From positions 1-64,000 of the forward strand of contig CAYZUX010000005.1 in NCBI GenBank assembly GCA_964481775.1: a stretch of DNA of 64,000 nt. The letters are read 5' to 3'. This DNA comes from OLB16 sp964481775. Lineage in GTDB: Bacteria; Hinthialibacterota; Hinthialibacteria; OLB16. Below are positions 37,050 to 45,568 of the stretch, one piece after another (positions within the stretch are counted from its first letter, which is position 1; every line of letters begins with the position of its first letter). A model generated the notes under the pieces. It did no database searches, was not told the DNA's origin, and saw only the letters and a list, made by a program, of their open reading frames with translations. Made by a program: the position numbers and the translations under genes.

Positions 37050-40000
37050 ATGCCGAAAAACTGCAGTACCTTTTTTGAGTCCTTTGAGAATCCATCCCAT
37101 GAATATCGTGGAAAACCTTTCTGGTCCTGGAATGGGAAATTGGATCCGGATGAACTTCGCCGCCAGGTCCGCATCCTCCACCGGATGGGGATGGGGGGTG
37201 GGTTCCTGCATTCACGCGTGGGACTGGCGACTGAGTACCTGGGCAAGGAATGGTTCGACTGCATCCGTGCCTCGGTGGACGAATGCAAGAAGCTGGGAAT
37301 GGAGGCCTGGCTTTATGATGAGGATCGTTGGCCTTCCGGTTCGGCGGGCGGCCTGGTCACCAAAGATCCGAAGTACCGTCTGCGTTTCCTGGCCATGGAG
37401 GTCCGTCCCCCCGAGCTCTTCGAAGGGCATGAGGGCCTGCTGGGAGCCTGGGAGGCACGAATTCCTGAATCCGGAAAAGCCACCGGCCTGCGGTGCTTGA
37501 AAAAAGGAGAAAAGCCAAGGAAGGGGAAAGACCTCAAGGTCCTCTGCATCAAGGCCATCCCGATGCCCCAAAACAGTTGGTACAACGGCTACACTTATCT
37601 CGATGTGCTCTCCCCCGAAGCGGTCGACCGTTTTATCGAGGTCACCCATGAGGCCTATCGCAAAGAGATCGGGGAAGAGTTTGGAAAGGGAGTGCTGGGC
37701 ATCTTCACCGATGAGCCGAACTATGGTTTCGTTTGGCCCTTCAATTTCGACCTTCCCGAGGAAGTCCGCCTTGCGGTCAATCCCTGGACACCAAAATTCC
37801 GCGAGTTCTTCAGGGCGGAATATGGATATGACCTGATCCCGCATCTTCCGGAGTTGTTCCTCGATGTGGAGGGAGTGGAGATCTCCCAGGCTCGTTATCA
37901 CTACCGCGCTCTGGCCACCAGATTGTTCGTGGAGAGTTTCTCCAAACGAATCGGGAAGTGGTGTGAGAAGAACAGGATCGCACTCACCGGGCATGTCCTC
38001 CTGGAGGGCAACATGCGTGCCTCCACCATGGTAGTCGGTTCCACCATGCCCTTTTATGAGTACATGCAGGTTCCCGGCATCGATATCCTTTCCGAACACA
38101 GCTATGAGTATGACACCGCCAAGCAGACCGTCTCGGTTGCACGCCAGATGGGACGTAAGTGGGTGCTCTCCGAGTTGTATGGATGCACCGGCTGGGATTT
38201 CCCGATGGAGGGACATAAGGCGGTAGGCGACTGGCAGGCCGCATTGGGAGTCAATCTCCGTTGCCACCACCTCTCCTGGTACACCATGAAGGGCGAGGCG
38301 AAACGCGACTACCCAGCCTCGATTTTCTTCCAGTCCGCCTGGTGGGAACATTACCCGGCAGTGGAAGACTATTTTTCGCGCGTCCATGTGGCGCTCACCG
38401 AGGGCGATGCGGTCCGGAGGATTCTGGTCATCCACCCCATCGAAAGCATGTGGGTCAAGTTCCGTCCCCCCTGTATCGGCAAGGGTGGTGTGGCCGATGT
38501 GTTCAATGAACGCAATGCGGATGTCCGTGAGCTGGATGAGATGCTCCCCACCCTGCGCAACTGGCTGCTGGAGGCCCATCTCGATTTCGACTATGGCGAT
38601 GAGGCGCTTCTGGCGAAACACGGCTCAGTTGTCACCGGGAAGAGGGGAACCATTCTCCAGGTGGCGAAGGTGAGTTATGACACCGTGCTGGTACCACCTG
38701 GAATCACGATCCGCTCTTCCACTCTCAAGCTCCTGAAACGTTTCCAGGCTGCCGGTGGGACCGTGGTTTTCAGCGGTAAGGCACCTCAAGCGGTGGATGG
38801 AGCTCCCTCTGGCGAGGCGATCAATCTGGCGGCCAAGTGTCAGCTTGTGGACTTCACTCGAGGAGCTGTAGTGAAAGCGCTGGAGGAAACCCGTGAGGTG
38901 TCTCTCACTGACAGCAAGAACAAAGAGATCCCTTCCCTGCTCTACATGTTGCGTGAGTCGGATGAGAGGCGTGTGCTCTTTTTCTGCAACACCGACCGAA
39001 AGAAGGGCTATGACAAGGTCGAGGTCTGGATCCAAGGGGCAGGAACCGTGGTCGAACTGGATCCGCTGACAGGAGCGAAATCGGTGGTTCCCTCCGCCAG
39101 GGGAGATGGCTGGGTGAGTTTCACCACCAGTGTCACACCCACAGGCAGCCGTCTGTTCACACTGGAAAAGCAGAAACCAGCGGGGCTCAAGGTCCAAAAG
39201 GAACTCAAGGAGGTGCGCAAGCAGACTCTGCGATTGGAACCAGGCGCACAGCTGAGCGAGGAAAATGTGCTGGTACTGGACCGTCCCACCTACCGGATTG
39301 GAGATGGAAAGGTGAGTAAACCCACCGAGATCCTGCGCGTGGATAGCGCGGTACGTGATGCTTTGGGGGTTCCGCATCGTGGGGGCGAGATGCTGCAACC
39401 CTGGGCCCGTCCCAAGGAAAAAAATCCCCCCAAGGTGCCACTCACTCTGACCTATTCCTTCCAGGTCCGCACACTACCAAGTGGTCCCCTCTACCTCGCT
39501 CTGGAGAATGCCGACCGTTTTATGATCAAAGTCAATGGGATGCCAGTTCCGGTGGATGAATCCGGCGCGGGTTGGTGGGTGGATCCCTGCCTGACCAAGG
39601 TCCGGCTGGATCCCTCCCTGCTCCATGTTGGGAAGAATGAGGTCACGCTCTCCATCAACTTCACCCCAGAGGATGAGCTCGAGGCCATGTTCCTTCTGGG
39701 CGGCTTTGGCGTCAGCGTGAAAGGGACCGAATGCGACCTGGTTCAGCTCACACAAGCACTCAAGCTGGGCAGTTGGGTCAAGCAGGGTCTGCCCTTCTAT
39801 GGCGGCGCGGTCACTTACCGCTTCAACTTGAAGAGAGCGCCATCTATGGGAGAGCGTGTGTTTTTCTCAGCGCCCAATTTCAAGGGAGCCATGGCCCGTG
39901 TGCTGGTGAATGGAGAGCAGGCCGGTTATCTCTTGTGGCCGCCTTACGAAGTCGACATCACAGACCTCTTGAAGAAGACCGGCAACGAGATTGCTCTCCA

Positions 40001-40169
40001 GGTGATCGGCAGCCGTCGGAATACTTTCGGGCCGTTGCATGAAAAGAATCCCAATCCATGGGCGGTGGGACCGGGAAATTTCGTGACCACCGGTGATGAT
40101 TGGTCGGAAGAGTATGTCCTCAAGCCATGCGGGTTGATGGAAGCGCCGGTGGTGGTGGTGAGGAAATAA
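37050..40169 (+). CDS. GH106-like/GH2-sugar-binding glycosyl hydrolase without signal peptide
   Basis: The 1039-residue protein starts at 37050, with GAGG six bases upstream; the frame is open further back, but the upstream part is low-complexity and overlaps the divergent gene. Its N-terminus (KPFWSWNGKLDPDELRRQ, then GMGGGFLHSRVGL and WLYDEDRWPSG) matches the barrel start of the large hydrolases related to GH106. Mid-protein FTDEPNYG and ILSEHSYEYD resemble active-site strands. The C-terminal 330 residues hold two jelly-roll sugar-binding-like domains, the last with GYLLWPPYEVDITDLL. No signal peptide or lipobox is seen, so it may act on imported oligosaccharides in the cytoplasm. Substrate is unknown. 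Confidence 0.82.
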   Translation: MPKNCSTFFESFENPSHEYRGKPFWSWNGKLDPDELRRQVRILHRMGMGGGFLHSRVGLATEYLGKEWFDCIRASVDECKKLGMEAWLYDEDRWPSGSAGGLVTKDPKYRLRFLAMEVRPPELFEGHEGLLGAWEARIPESGKATGLRCLKKGEKPRKGKDLKVLCIKAIPMPQNSWYNGYTYLDVLSPEAVDRFIEVTHEAYRKEIGEEFGKGVLGIFTDEPNYGFVWPFNFDLPEEVRLAVNPWTPKFREFFRAEYGYDLIPHLPELFLDVEGVEISQARYHYRALATRLFVESFSKRIGKWCEKNRIALTGHVLLEGNMRASTMVVGSTMPFYEYMQVPGIDILSEHSYEYDTAKQTVSVARQMGRKWVLSELYGCTGWDFPMEGHKAVGDWQAALGVNLRCHHLSWYTMKGEAKRDYPASIFFQSAWWEHYPAVEDYFSRVHVALTEGDAVRRILVIHPIESMWVKFRPPCIGKGGVADVFNERNADVRELDEMLPTLRNWLLEAHLDFDYGDEALLAKHGSVVTGKRGTILQVAKVSYDTVLVPPGITIRSSTLKLLKRFQAAGGTVVFSGKAPQAVDGAPSGEAINLAAKCQLVDFTRGAVVKALEETREVSLTDSKNKEIPSLLYMLRESDERRVLFFCNTDRKKGYDKVEVWIQGAGTVVELDPLTGAKSVVPSARGDGWVSFTTSVTPTGSRLFTLEKQKPAGLKVQKELKEVRKQTLRLEPGAQLSEENVLVLDRPTYRIGDGKVSKPTEILRVDSAVRDALGVPHRGGEMLQPWARPKEKNPPKVPLTLTYSFQVRTLPSGPLYLALENADRFMIKVNGMPVPVDESGAGWWVDPCLTKVRLDPSLLHVGKNEVTLSINFTPEDELEAMFLLGGFGVSVKGTECDLVQLTQALKLGSWVKQGLPFYGGAVTYRFNLKRAPSMGERVFFSAPNFKGAMARVLVNGEQAGYLLWPPYEVDITDLLKKTGNEIALQVIGSRRNTFGPLHEKNPNPWAVGPGNFVTTGDDWSEEYVLKPCGLMEAPVVVVRK

Positions 40170-40202
40170 AGGAGATTGATGTCGATTGGAGAACTCCATC
40201 AC

Positions 40203-40230
40203 TGCCCTCCCCCGCTGTTGGGGGAGGGCA
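40203..40230. repeat. G/C-rich palindrome at convergent gene ends
   Basis: TGCCCTCCCCC and GGGGGAGGGCA, 11-bp arms, flank a six-base loop between two convergent hydrolase genes. It is similar in composition to the longer palindromes at 45484 and 49528. Confidence 0.75.
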
Positions 40231-40247
40231 AGCGTGGAGTGAGAGGG

Positions 40248-42017
40248 TTACGGGGTTGGCTCCGGCTCCGCCGAGAAGGTGATCCCCTCGAGCGGAAATC
40301 CCTGCGTGTCCGTGAAGCGGATGTTGAAATCCCACTTGCCATGCGAATTAAGCGAAGTCACCCCCAAGAGGGTTCTTCCCTTTGGAATCGTTACCGGGAC
40401 CCGCTCCTCAAAGTCATAGCGGTCCTTCCAGAAGCTGCCATGGCCGCGCTCCGGGTAATTCCGCCGGTCGAAAACGATTTCCTTTCCAAGTCTGATGATT
40501 ACGCCGTCATCCCACCCGATGTTGAGGAAACCGGGGGTGTTCTCTCGCGCATGGACCCAGCAGGCAAGCAGCGCAGAGGCCTGGCCGGTGCCGCGTCCCT
40601 CGAAGGCAGTGGCAACACGCACACTTCCAAGAGGTTCACGGTTCAGGAAGGGGAACCAACGCACCGCGCCATCCCGTCCTGGATAGGGTGTGTCGAGACG
40701 GATCGGCTTACTGAAAGGAAGCTCGGTAAAGTAAGCCGGATTATTGACCAGGTTCCCGAAGGGCCCCATCACCAGCCAATCGCCAGGGGTTCCAAAACGG
40801 CCACAGAAATCACAGGCGCTGATCTCCCCATGATCGAAAGCGTTCACATGCTCGATCAGACGCAGGACCTTGGGATCCTGAGTGGTCTCATCGCTGGCCA
40901 GGATCTTGTGCCACCCCTCGATGACTTGATCGGCGCCATCGAAGGTTTGCTTGGCCAGTCCATATTTGGTTTCAAGTTCCGGAGTGTGTTGATACCAGAT
41001 GGGTTGAGCTGTGAAACTCCAGATGTAGCGCTTGGCGACTGAACGCAGGATCTTCATCTGAGCATCGAGTTCCGCCAATTCAACCGGCCAAGGCCGAATG
41101 GGGTAATCCTTCCCGCCGGTTTCAATCATATGAAGCGGCCAGACACCTGGGGCTACTGTGCAACGACGGCGCCAGTAATCCGCTGCTCTGGGACTCAACA
41201 GGACAGGGGCAATACAATCTGCCACACGTGGAATCGCCACCTGCGAGGGGGGATCCAGCAATGAATAAGACCTTTCCGAGGCCATGTGGCATCCACCGGG
41301 GGCCTCACGCTCCGCCATGACCTCCAAAGTTCCCTCCACAAAGGCCCGCCCCAGTGTCTTTCCCCACAGATCGCCGGGCAATGAAAAGACCACCGCCTCC
41401 GGGAACTCATCCAGGATCGCGCTCATGGCGATCCGTCCCTCCAGGGATGCCGCACGGATCAGGTCTTCCGCGGCGTAGTTCTCGTACTTGTAGATCTCAT
41501 GGTCGAGTTCATAACGCGGGTAGGGGTATTCGACATCGATGCTGACGCCGCGGAATCCCAGTTCTTTGGCAGCTCTTCCGAGGGCAGCAAAGTGACTTTT
41601 GAACCTGGCCTGGTATTCCTCTGAGAGAAGGGTCTTCGCGGATGGCCAGGCGCCGCTATCCGAAAAACAGACTCCGAGCAGATTCTCGGTCACCCCCGCA
41701 GCACGGAGGTTCTTGAGGTTCTCACGGACACGGTCTTTCCAGTCGGTAGTGGCGGGAGTGGCCTCGCCGATGCCGATGTTGGCGGCCACTCCCTCATCCC
41801 AGGTTCCAATGACGAAAAAGAACCCATCGTAGATGCGCGCCACTTCGGCGGCATGATCGTTGAAATACCCGTTCGGTTGCACCGAGTAGGCCAGCATCTT
41901 GGGGGCAGACCAGGAGGGGGCACCAAGAATGAGTAGAGTAAGAAGAACCAAGCTGGAACAAGAAAGGACTCTCCTTCCAGCCTTCAAGGCAGATTGATGC
42001 GGGTAGAATCGCTTCAT
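40248..42017 (-). CDS. Secreted TIM-barrel-like protein, putative glycoside hydrolase of unknown family
   Basis: The 589-residue product has a signal peptide (SLVLLTLLILGAPSWSA) and starts at 42017, seven bases after GGGAG. Residues 40-350 look like a barrel of the kind found in glycosidases: successive strand-like segments are MLAYSV, FFFVIGTWDEG, LLGVCFSD and RGVSIDVEYPYPR, the last with acidic residues where catalytic ones would be. Residues 400-585 form beta-rich domains with ETPGFLNIGWDDG-like features of carbohydrate-binding jelly-rolls. I do not recognise an established family. It begins 12 bp after the GH172-like gene, so the two are one operon and probably act on the same glycan. Confidence 0.75.
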   Translation of the reverse strand: MKRFYPHQSALKAGRRVLSCSSLVLLTLLILGAPSWSAPKMLAYSVQPNGYFNDHAAEVARIYDGFFFVIGTWDEGVAANIGIGEATPATTDWKDRVRENLKNLRAAGVTENLLGVCFSDSGAWPSAKTLLSEEYQARFKSHFAALGRAAKELGFRGVSIDVEYPYPRYELDHEIYKYENYAAEDLIRAASLEGRIAMSAILDEFPEAVVFSLPGDLWGKTLGRAFVEGTLEVMAEREAPGGCHMASERSYSLLDPPSQVAIPRVADCIAPVLLSPRAADYWRRRCTVAPGVWPLHMIETGGKDYPIRPWPVELAELDAQMKILRSVAKRYIWSFTAQPIWYQHTPELETKYGLAKQTFDGADQVIEGWHKILASDETTQDPKVLRLIEHVNAFDHGEISACDFCGRFGTPGDWLVMGPFGNLVNNPAYFTELPFSKPIRLDTPYPGRDGAVRWFPFLNREPLGSVRVATAFEGRGTGQASALLACWVHARENTPGFLNIGWDDGVIIRLGKEIVFDRRNYPERGHGSFWKDRYDFEERVPVTIPKGRTLLGVTSLNSHGKWDFNIRFTDTQGFPLEGITFSAEPEPTP

Positions 42018-42029
42018 GGAATCACTCCC

Positions 42030-43172
42030 TTATTGGATCTCGAGGTAATCTTTATCCGGTAGTTGCGGGAAAGGCGCTGTCGGCAGGGTCTGGTACCAGT
42101 AGGCCACTGAGGCGATGTCATCCTGGAGCGGCAGGTAACGTCCCTCGCTCCGCCAGCCAAGAGCCTGGATGGTTACCTTGAGGTCCTTCTCGAAACGGAT
42201 CGGGTCCATCACATGCCAACGGTAAAGACCAAAACGCTGGTTGGCCTTGTAGGTGCCATCGGGACGGATGACTTGGGGCATTCCCAGGAAGGGACCGGAG
42301 TAAGCGGTGTACTCACCCTCGACATCGAAGTTATAGGAGCCGCCGAAATAGTCCTCGGTGCCGGTTCCGGCGATGGTCGGGAACTCCTTGTCACCATCCA
42401 TGAAGAACTTGATTTCGCCCTCACCCCACCAGCCGTTGTTGTTGACCTGGCGCGCCATGTAGGTCCCGACATAATGCCCCTTACCCTTGATGCCATCCAC
42501 GATGGTGTAGTCGGTTTTGTAAGGCAGGGGGTTGGTACGTCGGAATTGGGCATGGAAATAGGCGGCATCCTCCGGCACTTCGGTGAGGGTGTAATTGATC
42601 TGAAAATAACAGCCGATCCTGTCCTTGCTACGGTTCTCCAGGGTCATCCGGCAGTGCTTGCGGAAGGGCATCGGCCAGAAGCAGTTGAAGCCGCTCTTGG
42701 GATTCACACTGACCGGGATGGAGTTGATCTGAACATAGGGCCCCCAACCAACCGCGAAGAAATCGGGAATGGGGCATTCGACCGAGGGTTGATCCTGGTG
42801 GTCCCAGTAGATGCGCAGAATGGTCTCGCGGGTGAGTTGGCCGGTGATCCAGATACTCTGGATGGCGCCGGGGCCCTCGATGTCAGCCAGGGTGAAGGTC
42901 GAGGTTCCCTCAATATGGACCGCGGGAGAGACCTTCCAGCCCTGACCCAGGTCACGGGCCGCCTTGGCCCCAAAACCCTCGGTGGCCATGCCTGCCTTGC
43001 CTTTCTCGCCGGTGAAGTTTTCGGCGCTGATCGAACGGCTCTTGGCCTCGGAGAGGCGCGAGAGGTTACCCAGGCTCATGTCGAGGCCATTAAAGGGGGT
43101 GGCTCCCTTCTCCTCAGCGCCCGCGCAGACACACAGGCACAATGCCAAATAAACGGTCACGGCTCGTTTCAT
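42030..43172 (-). CDS. Secreted DUF2961 (GH172) protein
   Basis: The 380-residue protein starts at 43172, directly after AGGAGGAGG with six bases of spacing; an upstream ATG at 43193 would overlap that site. The signal peptide is MKRAVTVYLALCLCVCAG. Domain motifs of DUF2961 are clear: GAIQSIWITGQ, IYWDHQDQPSVECPIPDFF, the PFRKHCRMTLEN core, GWWGEGEIKFFMDGD and GTGTEDYFGGSYNF. The last holds the conserved acidic residues of GH172, a family including difructose dianhydride and arabinofuranoside-active enzymes. It is followed after 12 bp by the putative TIM-barrel hydrolase gene. Action on a furanosyl sugar is suggested by family membership only. Confidence 0.9.
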   Translation of the reverse strand: MKRAVTVYLALCLCVCAGAEEKGATPFNGLDMSLGNLSRLSEAKSRSISAENFTGEKGKAGMATEGFGAKAARDLGQGWKVSPAVHIEGTSTFTLADIEGPGAIQSIWITGQLTRETILRIYWDHQDQPSVECPIPDFFAVGWGPYVQINSIPVSVNPKSGFNCFWPMPFRKHCRMTLENRSKDRIGCYFQINYTLTEVPEDAAYFHAQFRRTNPLPYKTDYTIVDGIKGKGHYVGTYMARQVNNNGWWGEGEIKFFMDGDKEFPTIAGTGTEDYFGGSYNFDVEGEYTAYSGPFLGMPQVIRPDGTYKANQRFGLYRWHVMDPIRFEKDLKVTIQALGWRSEGRYLPLQDDIASVAYWYQTLPTAPFPQLPDKDYLEIQ

Positions 43173-43287
43173 CTTGATCCTCCTCCTAGTCACTGGATGG
43201 TTTGTCAGTAGGACAGAATGAGGGGAAGTATGGGAAAGGTTGGGGGGAGGAGCAAGTGGAGAGGGGGGAAAAAGCCCAGCAATCTCT

Positions 43288-43557
43288 CTATTGGAAGAGG
43301 TCGTTGTGTGAACCCGTACGTTCGAGTCTCAGAGTCTCTTCATCAACCGAATAGATCAGCAACCAATCTGCCTCAATATGGCAGTCACGGCAGTCCTTCC
43401 ATTCACCCAACAAAGGATGATCGTGGTGTTTCGGATCAAGCGGTTCACCCTGTGCCAGACATAAAACAATGGATTTGAGTTTCTCAATATCTTTCCCACG
43501 TTTCCCCATTCGCTTGACATCCTTAGCGAATTGTTTCGTCTGGGAAAGCTTCTTCAT
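43288..43557 (-). CDS. yafQ: YafQ-type mRNA interferase toxin
   Basis: The 89-residue protein is a RelE-superfamily toxin of the YafQ group, which cuts mRNA on the ribosome. Conserved residues are visible in DHPLLGEWKDCRDCHIEADWLLIY and in the tail LERTGSHNDLF, where the histidines and aspartate match the active site of E. coli YafQ. The ATG at 43557 overlaps the antitoxin stop codon in an ATGA, the usual coupling; a TTG at 43566 opens the frame earlier but is less likely. It forms a type II module with the gene at 43554. Confidence 0.9.
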   Translation of the reverse strand: MKKLSQTKQFAKDVKRMGKRGKDIEKLKSIVLCLAQGEPLDPKHHDHPLLGEWKDCRDCHIEADWLLIYSVDEETLRLERTGSHNDLFQ

Positions 43558-43814
43558 CTCTCCCAACTCGCGAACATCTTTTCGGGACTATCGAAGGTTT
43601 CGACATCCTCGCCTTTTCGGCTCTTTTTAAGCGTCTTAGCGGTGGTTTCATTGGGGATGTGGACACTAAAAGGAAGACCGCCTCGTAGACAAATCTGGTG
43701 GTAAAAAAGGCGGATCGCCTCGGTCGGGTTGAGTCCGAGTTCCATGAGGACCTTTTCAGCCTTCTTTTTCGTCTGAGGCTCGATACGGGCATGGATTGTG
43801 GCTGTTTTGTTCAT
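43554..43814 (-). CDS. RelB/DinJ-family antitoxin
   Basis: The 86-residue protein has the ribbon-helix-helix N-terminus of DinJ/RelB antitoxins (MNKTATIHARIEPQTKKKAE) followed by GLNPTEAIRLFYHQI and a C-terminal tail that should neutralise the toxin. The ATG at 43814 is chosen; the frame opens at a TTG at 43850 without features. The toxin start overlaps its stop by 4 bp. A partial palindrome (TGTG and CACA around 43825-43845) just upstream could be part of an autoregulatory operator, but this is weak. Confidence 0.87.
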   Translation of the reverse strand: MNKTATIHARIEPQTKKKAEKVLMELGLNPTEAIRLFYHQICLRGGLPFSVHIPNETTAKTLKKSRKGEDVETFDSPEKMFASWER

Positions 43815-43851
43815 AAGAATGATTGTGTCACATTTGCAACACAGCGTCAAG

Positions 43852-44112
43852 TTAAAAAACCTCAGAGATATCAGTCACCATGAGAACTAACCCTTTCCCT
43901 CGATCCCAATGGGCATATTGTTTTGACCAATCTCGAGTGATCATCTCATGAGCCTTTTCAGATCCCTCTTTTTGATTTCTGGCTCGGACCACATGGTGTG
44001 TAAAGAAACCAACGATACTACTGGTTTCCGTTCCAATTTCTTCCACCGTTAGTACATCTACACCCTCTCCGTGAACTTGGACGCCATAGAAATGCATTTC
44101 ATGGGGCTCCAT
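43852..44112 (-). CDS. Small hypothetical protein upstream of the toxin-antitoxin pair
   Basis: The 86-residue frame starts at an ATG at 44112, or possibly at 44097, neither with a good ribosome site. The sequence (MHFYGVQVHGEGVD, then GFFTHHVVRARNQKEGSEKAHEMI) has the look of a small alpha-beta cytosolic protein of the kind where a V/A-rich strand is followed by an xxEEAxxKA helix. No family is assigned. It ends 38 bp before the antitoxin start on the same strand. It may be a real gene or chance; evidence is the protein-like composition and the lack of any competing frame. Confidence 0.45.
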   Translation of the reverse strand: MEPHEMHFYGVQVHGEGVDVLTVEEIGTETSSIVGFFTHHVVRARNQKEGSEKAHEMITRDWSKQYAHWDRGKGLVLMVTDISEVF

Positions 44113-44265
44113 CTATTGTAGGAGGTATTGAATCGTGGATGGGATAGAAGTTATGGAGAGACGTGGAAGAGGACGGATTGAAGTCGATCCGTTTTCCACA
44201 AGTTTCCGTTTCCCTTCCATGACCTCCACGATTCAACTTGGTGAGTGGCCACATGGACACGATGG

Positions 44266-44342
44266 AATCGGGACGCAATGGAATCGGGACGCAATGGAAT
44301 GCGTCCCTCCATGGAGGGACCCGCTCCGTCGGGTCCGGGGCT
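44266..44342. repeat. Direct repeat and nested palindromes
   Basis: The 16-base unit GGAATCGGGACGCAAT occurs twice in tandem from 44274. The second copy runs into palindromes with different arms: GGACGCA with TGCGTCC, GTCCCTCC with a matching GGAGGGAC, and GGACCC with GGGTCC. The block lies in the 240-base gap between the small hypothetical gene and the cupin gene. Confidence 0.65.
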
Positions 44343-44354
44343 TCTCCCCCCTCC

Positions 44355-44717
44355 TCACTCATCCCGGTGCACTGTCGCAGGTGAGAAAGCCGGGATGCAG
44401 ACCGCGATGTAGTCAGCGCCCTCTTCGTTGGGTGTGCTGTATTGGACCCACTCGCCGGGGTGAGCGATGATGGCTTGACCGGCGGTAACATCAATATCTC
44501 CCTCTTGGGTAGTCACCCGCAGCAGCCCGCTCAGGACCAGGGTGTACTCCTCAAACTCCGGGGTCTGCCCCGGCTCCACCCAGCCACATGGGCTGTGCAT
44601 GTGGGCGATACTGACCCCTTCGGTTTTGGTGTTCACCCGTCCGATGAATTCCTCGATGATTTTGGGTTTGTTACCCGCCGCGGTGATACGCGTGGGTGAT
44701 GAAATGTGTGTCGGCAT
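44355..44717 (-). CDS. Small cupin-domain protein
   Basis: The 120-residue single-domain cupin starts at 44717, with GAGGT four to five bases upstream; the frame extends to 44777 without support. Cupin motif 1 is HMHSPCGWVEPGQTPEFEEYTLVLSG and motif 2 is VTAGQAIIAHPGEWVQYSTP, with histidine and glutamate positions that can hold a metal. No signal peptide is present. The reaction or ligand is not known, and the neighbours give no context. Confidence 0.85.
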   Translation of the reverse strand: MPTHISSPTRITAAGNKPKIIEEFIGRVNTKTEGVSIAHMHSPCGWVEPGQTPEFEEYTLVLSGLLRVTTQEGDIDVTAGQAIIAHPGEWVQYSTPNEEGADYIAVCIPAFSPATVHRDE

Positions 44718-44774
44718 GAGAACCTCATTGAGATGAAAATTCTGCAAGACAAAACATGCTCCCGTTTGGAGCTT

Positions 44775-44840
44775 CAACCTTTAGGTTGCTCAAGCACGCT
44801 AAAGCGTGTACTCCGAACCCGATCCACACGCTAAAGCGTG
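44775..44840. repeat. Short palindromes with a CTAAAG/CTTTAG core
   Basis: Three hairpins lie in 66 bases: CAACCTTTAGGTTG at 44775-44788 and CACGCTAAAGCGTG at 44795-44808 and again at 44827-44840. The core is shared while the arms differ, each arm change being matched in its partner. They lie between the cupin and PEBP genes. Confidence 0.75.
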
Positions 44841-44854
44841 AACTCCAGACAACT

Positions 44855-45427
44855 CTATTTGGAAAACTTCCCCATCAGTTTCCCCTCGCGCAACACGTGC
44901 CCCTTCATGGCCTCCTCGACCTCCTTCTTGGTCGCACCCACCTTGAGGCCAAGCTTCTTGTCGAGGGCATACACCTTGAAGAAATACCGGTGCGTGCCGC
45001 TGGGGGGACAAGGACCGCCATATCCAAGCTTGCGGAAATCATTGGTGCCATGGATGGCGCCATTCTTGAGGGTCTTCTCCGGTGGAATATTCTCAACCAG
45101 CTCTTTCGTGTCGGGCGGGAGGTCGAACAACACCCAGTGCACCCAGGTCCCCACCGGCGCATCGGGATCATCGCTGATCAGAGCCAGCGACTTGGCCTCC
45201 TCCGGAACCGACTCGATCTTGAGAGGCGGGGAGATATTCGCTCCCTTGCAGGTGTACTTCGCGGGGATCATGCCGCCTTCCTTGAACGCGGCGCTGGTGA
45301 CTTGGATCTCCACTTTTTTACCCTCCTTTTCAAGGGGTTGAGGGAAAGCCTCTGGACAGGCCAGGGCGAAAGCGAGGAACAACAGGAGACTAGACAAGAG
45401 CAAAGGTCTCATTACCTTGGTGACCAC
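44855..45427 (-). CDS. Exported PEBP (YbhB/YbcL, Raf kinase inhibitor-like) protein
   Basis: The 190-residue protein has a signal peptide (MRPLLLSSLLLFLAFALA) and a complete phosphatidylethanolamine-binding-protein fold. Key motifs are SPPLKIESVPEEAKSLALISDDPDAP, the VHWVLFDLP strand, YGGPCPPSGTHRYFFKVYAL and a final helix. The first start, a GTG at 45427, has AGGG six bases upstream and is kept; the ATG at 45412 would give a more usual signal peptide length. Bacterial members are periplasmic or cytosolic binding proteins of unclear role. It diverges from the VOC gene across a 60-base palindrome. Confidence 0.9.
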   Translation of the reverse strand: MVTKVMRPLLLSSLLLFLAFALACPEAFPQPLEKEGKKVEIQVTSAAFKEGGMIPAKYTCKGANISPPLKIESVPEEAKSLALISDDPDAPVGTWVHWVLFDLPPDTKELVENIPPEKTLKNGAIHGTNDFRKLGYGGPCPPSGTHRYFFKVYALDKKLGLKVGATKKEVEEAMKGHVLREGKLMGKFSK

Positions 45428-45483
45428 CTTTCACCCTACAGTCTGGCACCCACGCCGTGTGGGGTCAATCATGCTTTTGAAGA

Positions 45484-45543
45484 CCTCACCCCCCACCCCA
45501 ACCCTCCCCCGCAAGGGGGGAGGGTTGGGGTGGGGGGTTGAGG
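45484..45543. repeat. 60-base G/C-rich palindrome
   Basis: Arms of about 28 bases (CCTCA, CCCCACCCC, AACCCTCCCCC and their complements) surround a GCAA loop. It lies between the divergent PEBP and VOC genes, so it is not placed as a terminator. Similar shorter elements are at 40203 and 49528. Confidence 0.85.
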
Positions 45544-45568
45544 TAACAAACCTTCAAGGAGAAATAAA

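Noticed and set aside
37212..38621. Minus-strand frame of 469 codons
   Set aside because: Shadow of the GH-like gene at 37050; no domain, signal or ribosome site.
42213..43211. Plus-strand frame of 332 codons
   Set aside because: Antisense to the GH172-like gene, which carries the family motifs and a perfect ribosome site.
44099..44494. Minus-strand frame of 131 codons overlapping the cupin gene
   Set aside because: It runs through the palindromic repeat block and overlaps a clear cupin in another frame.
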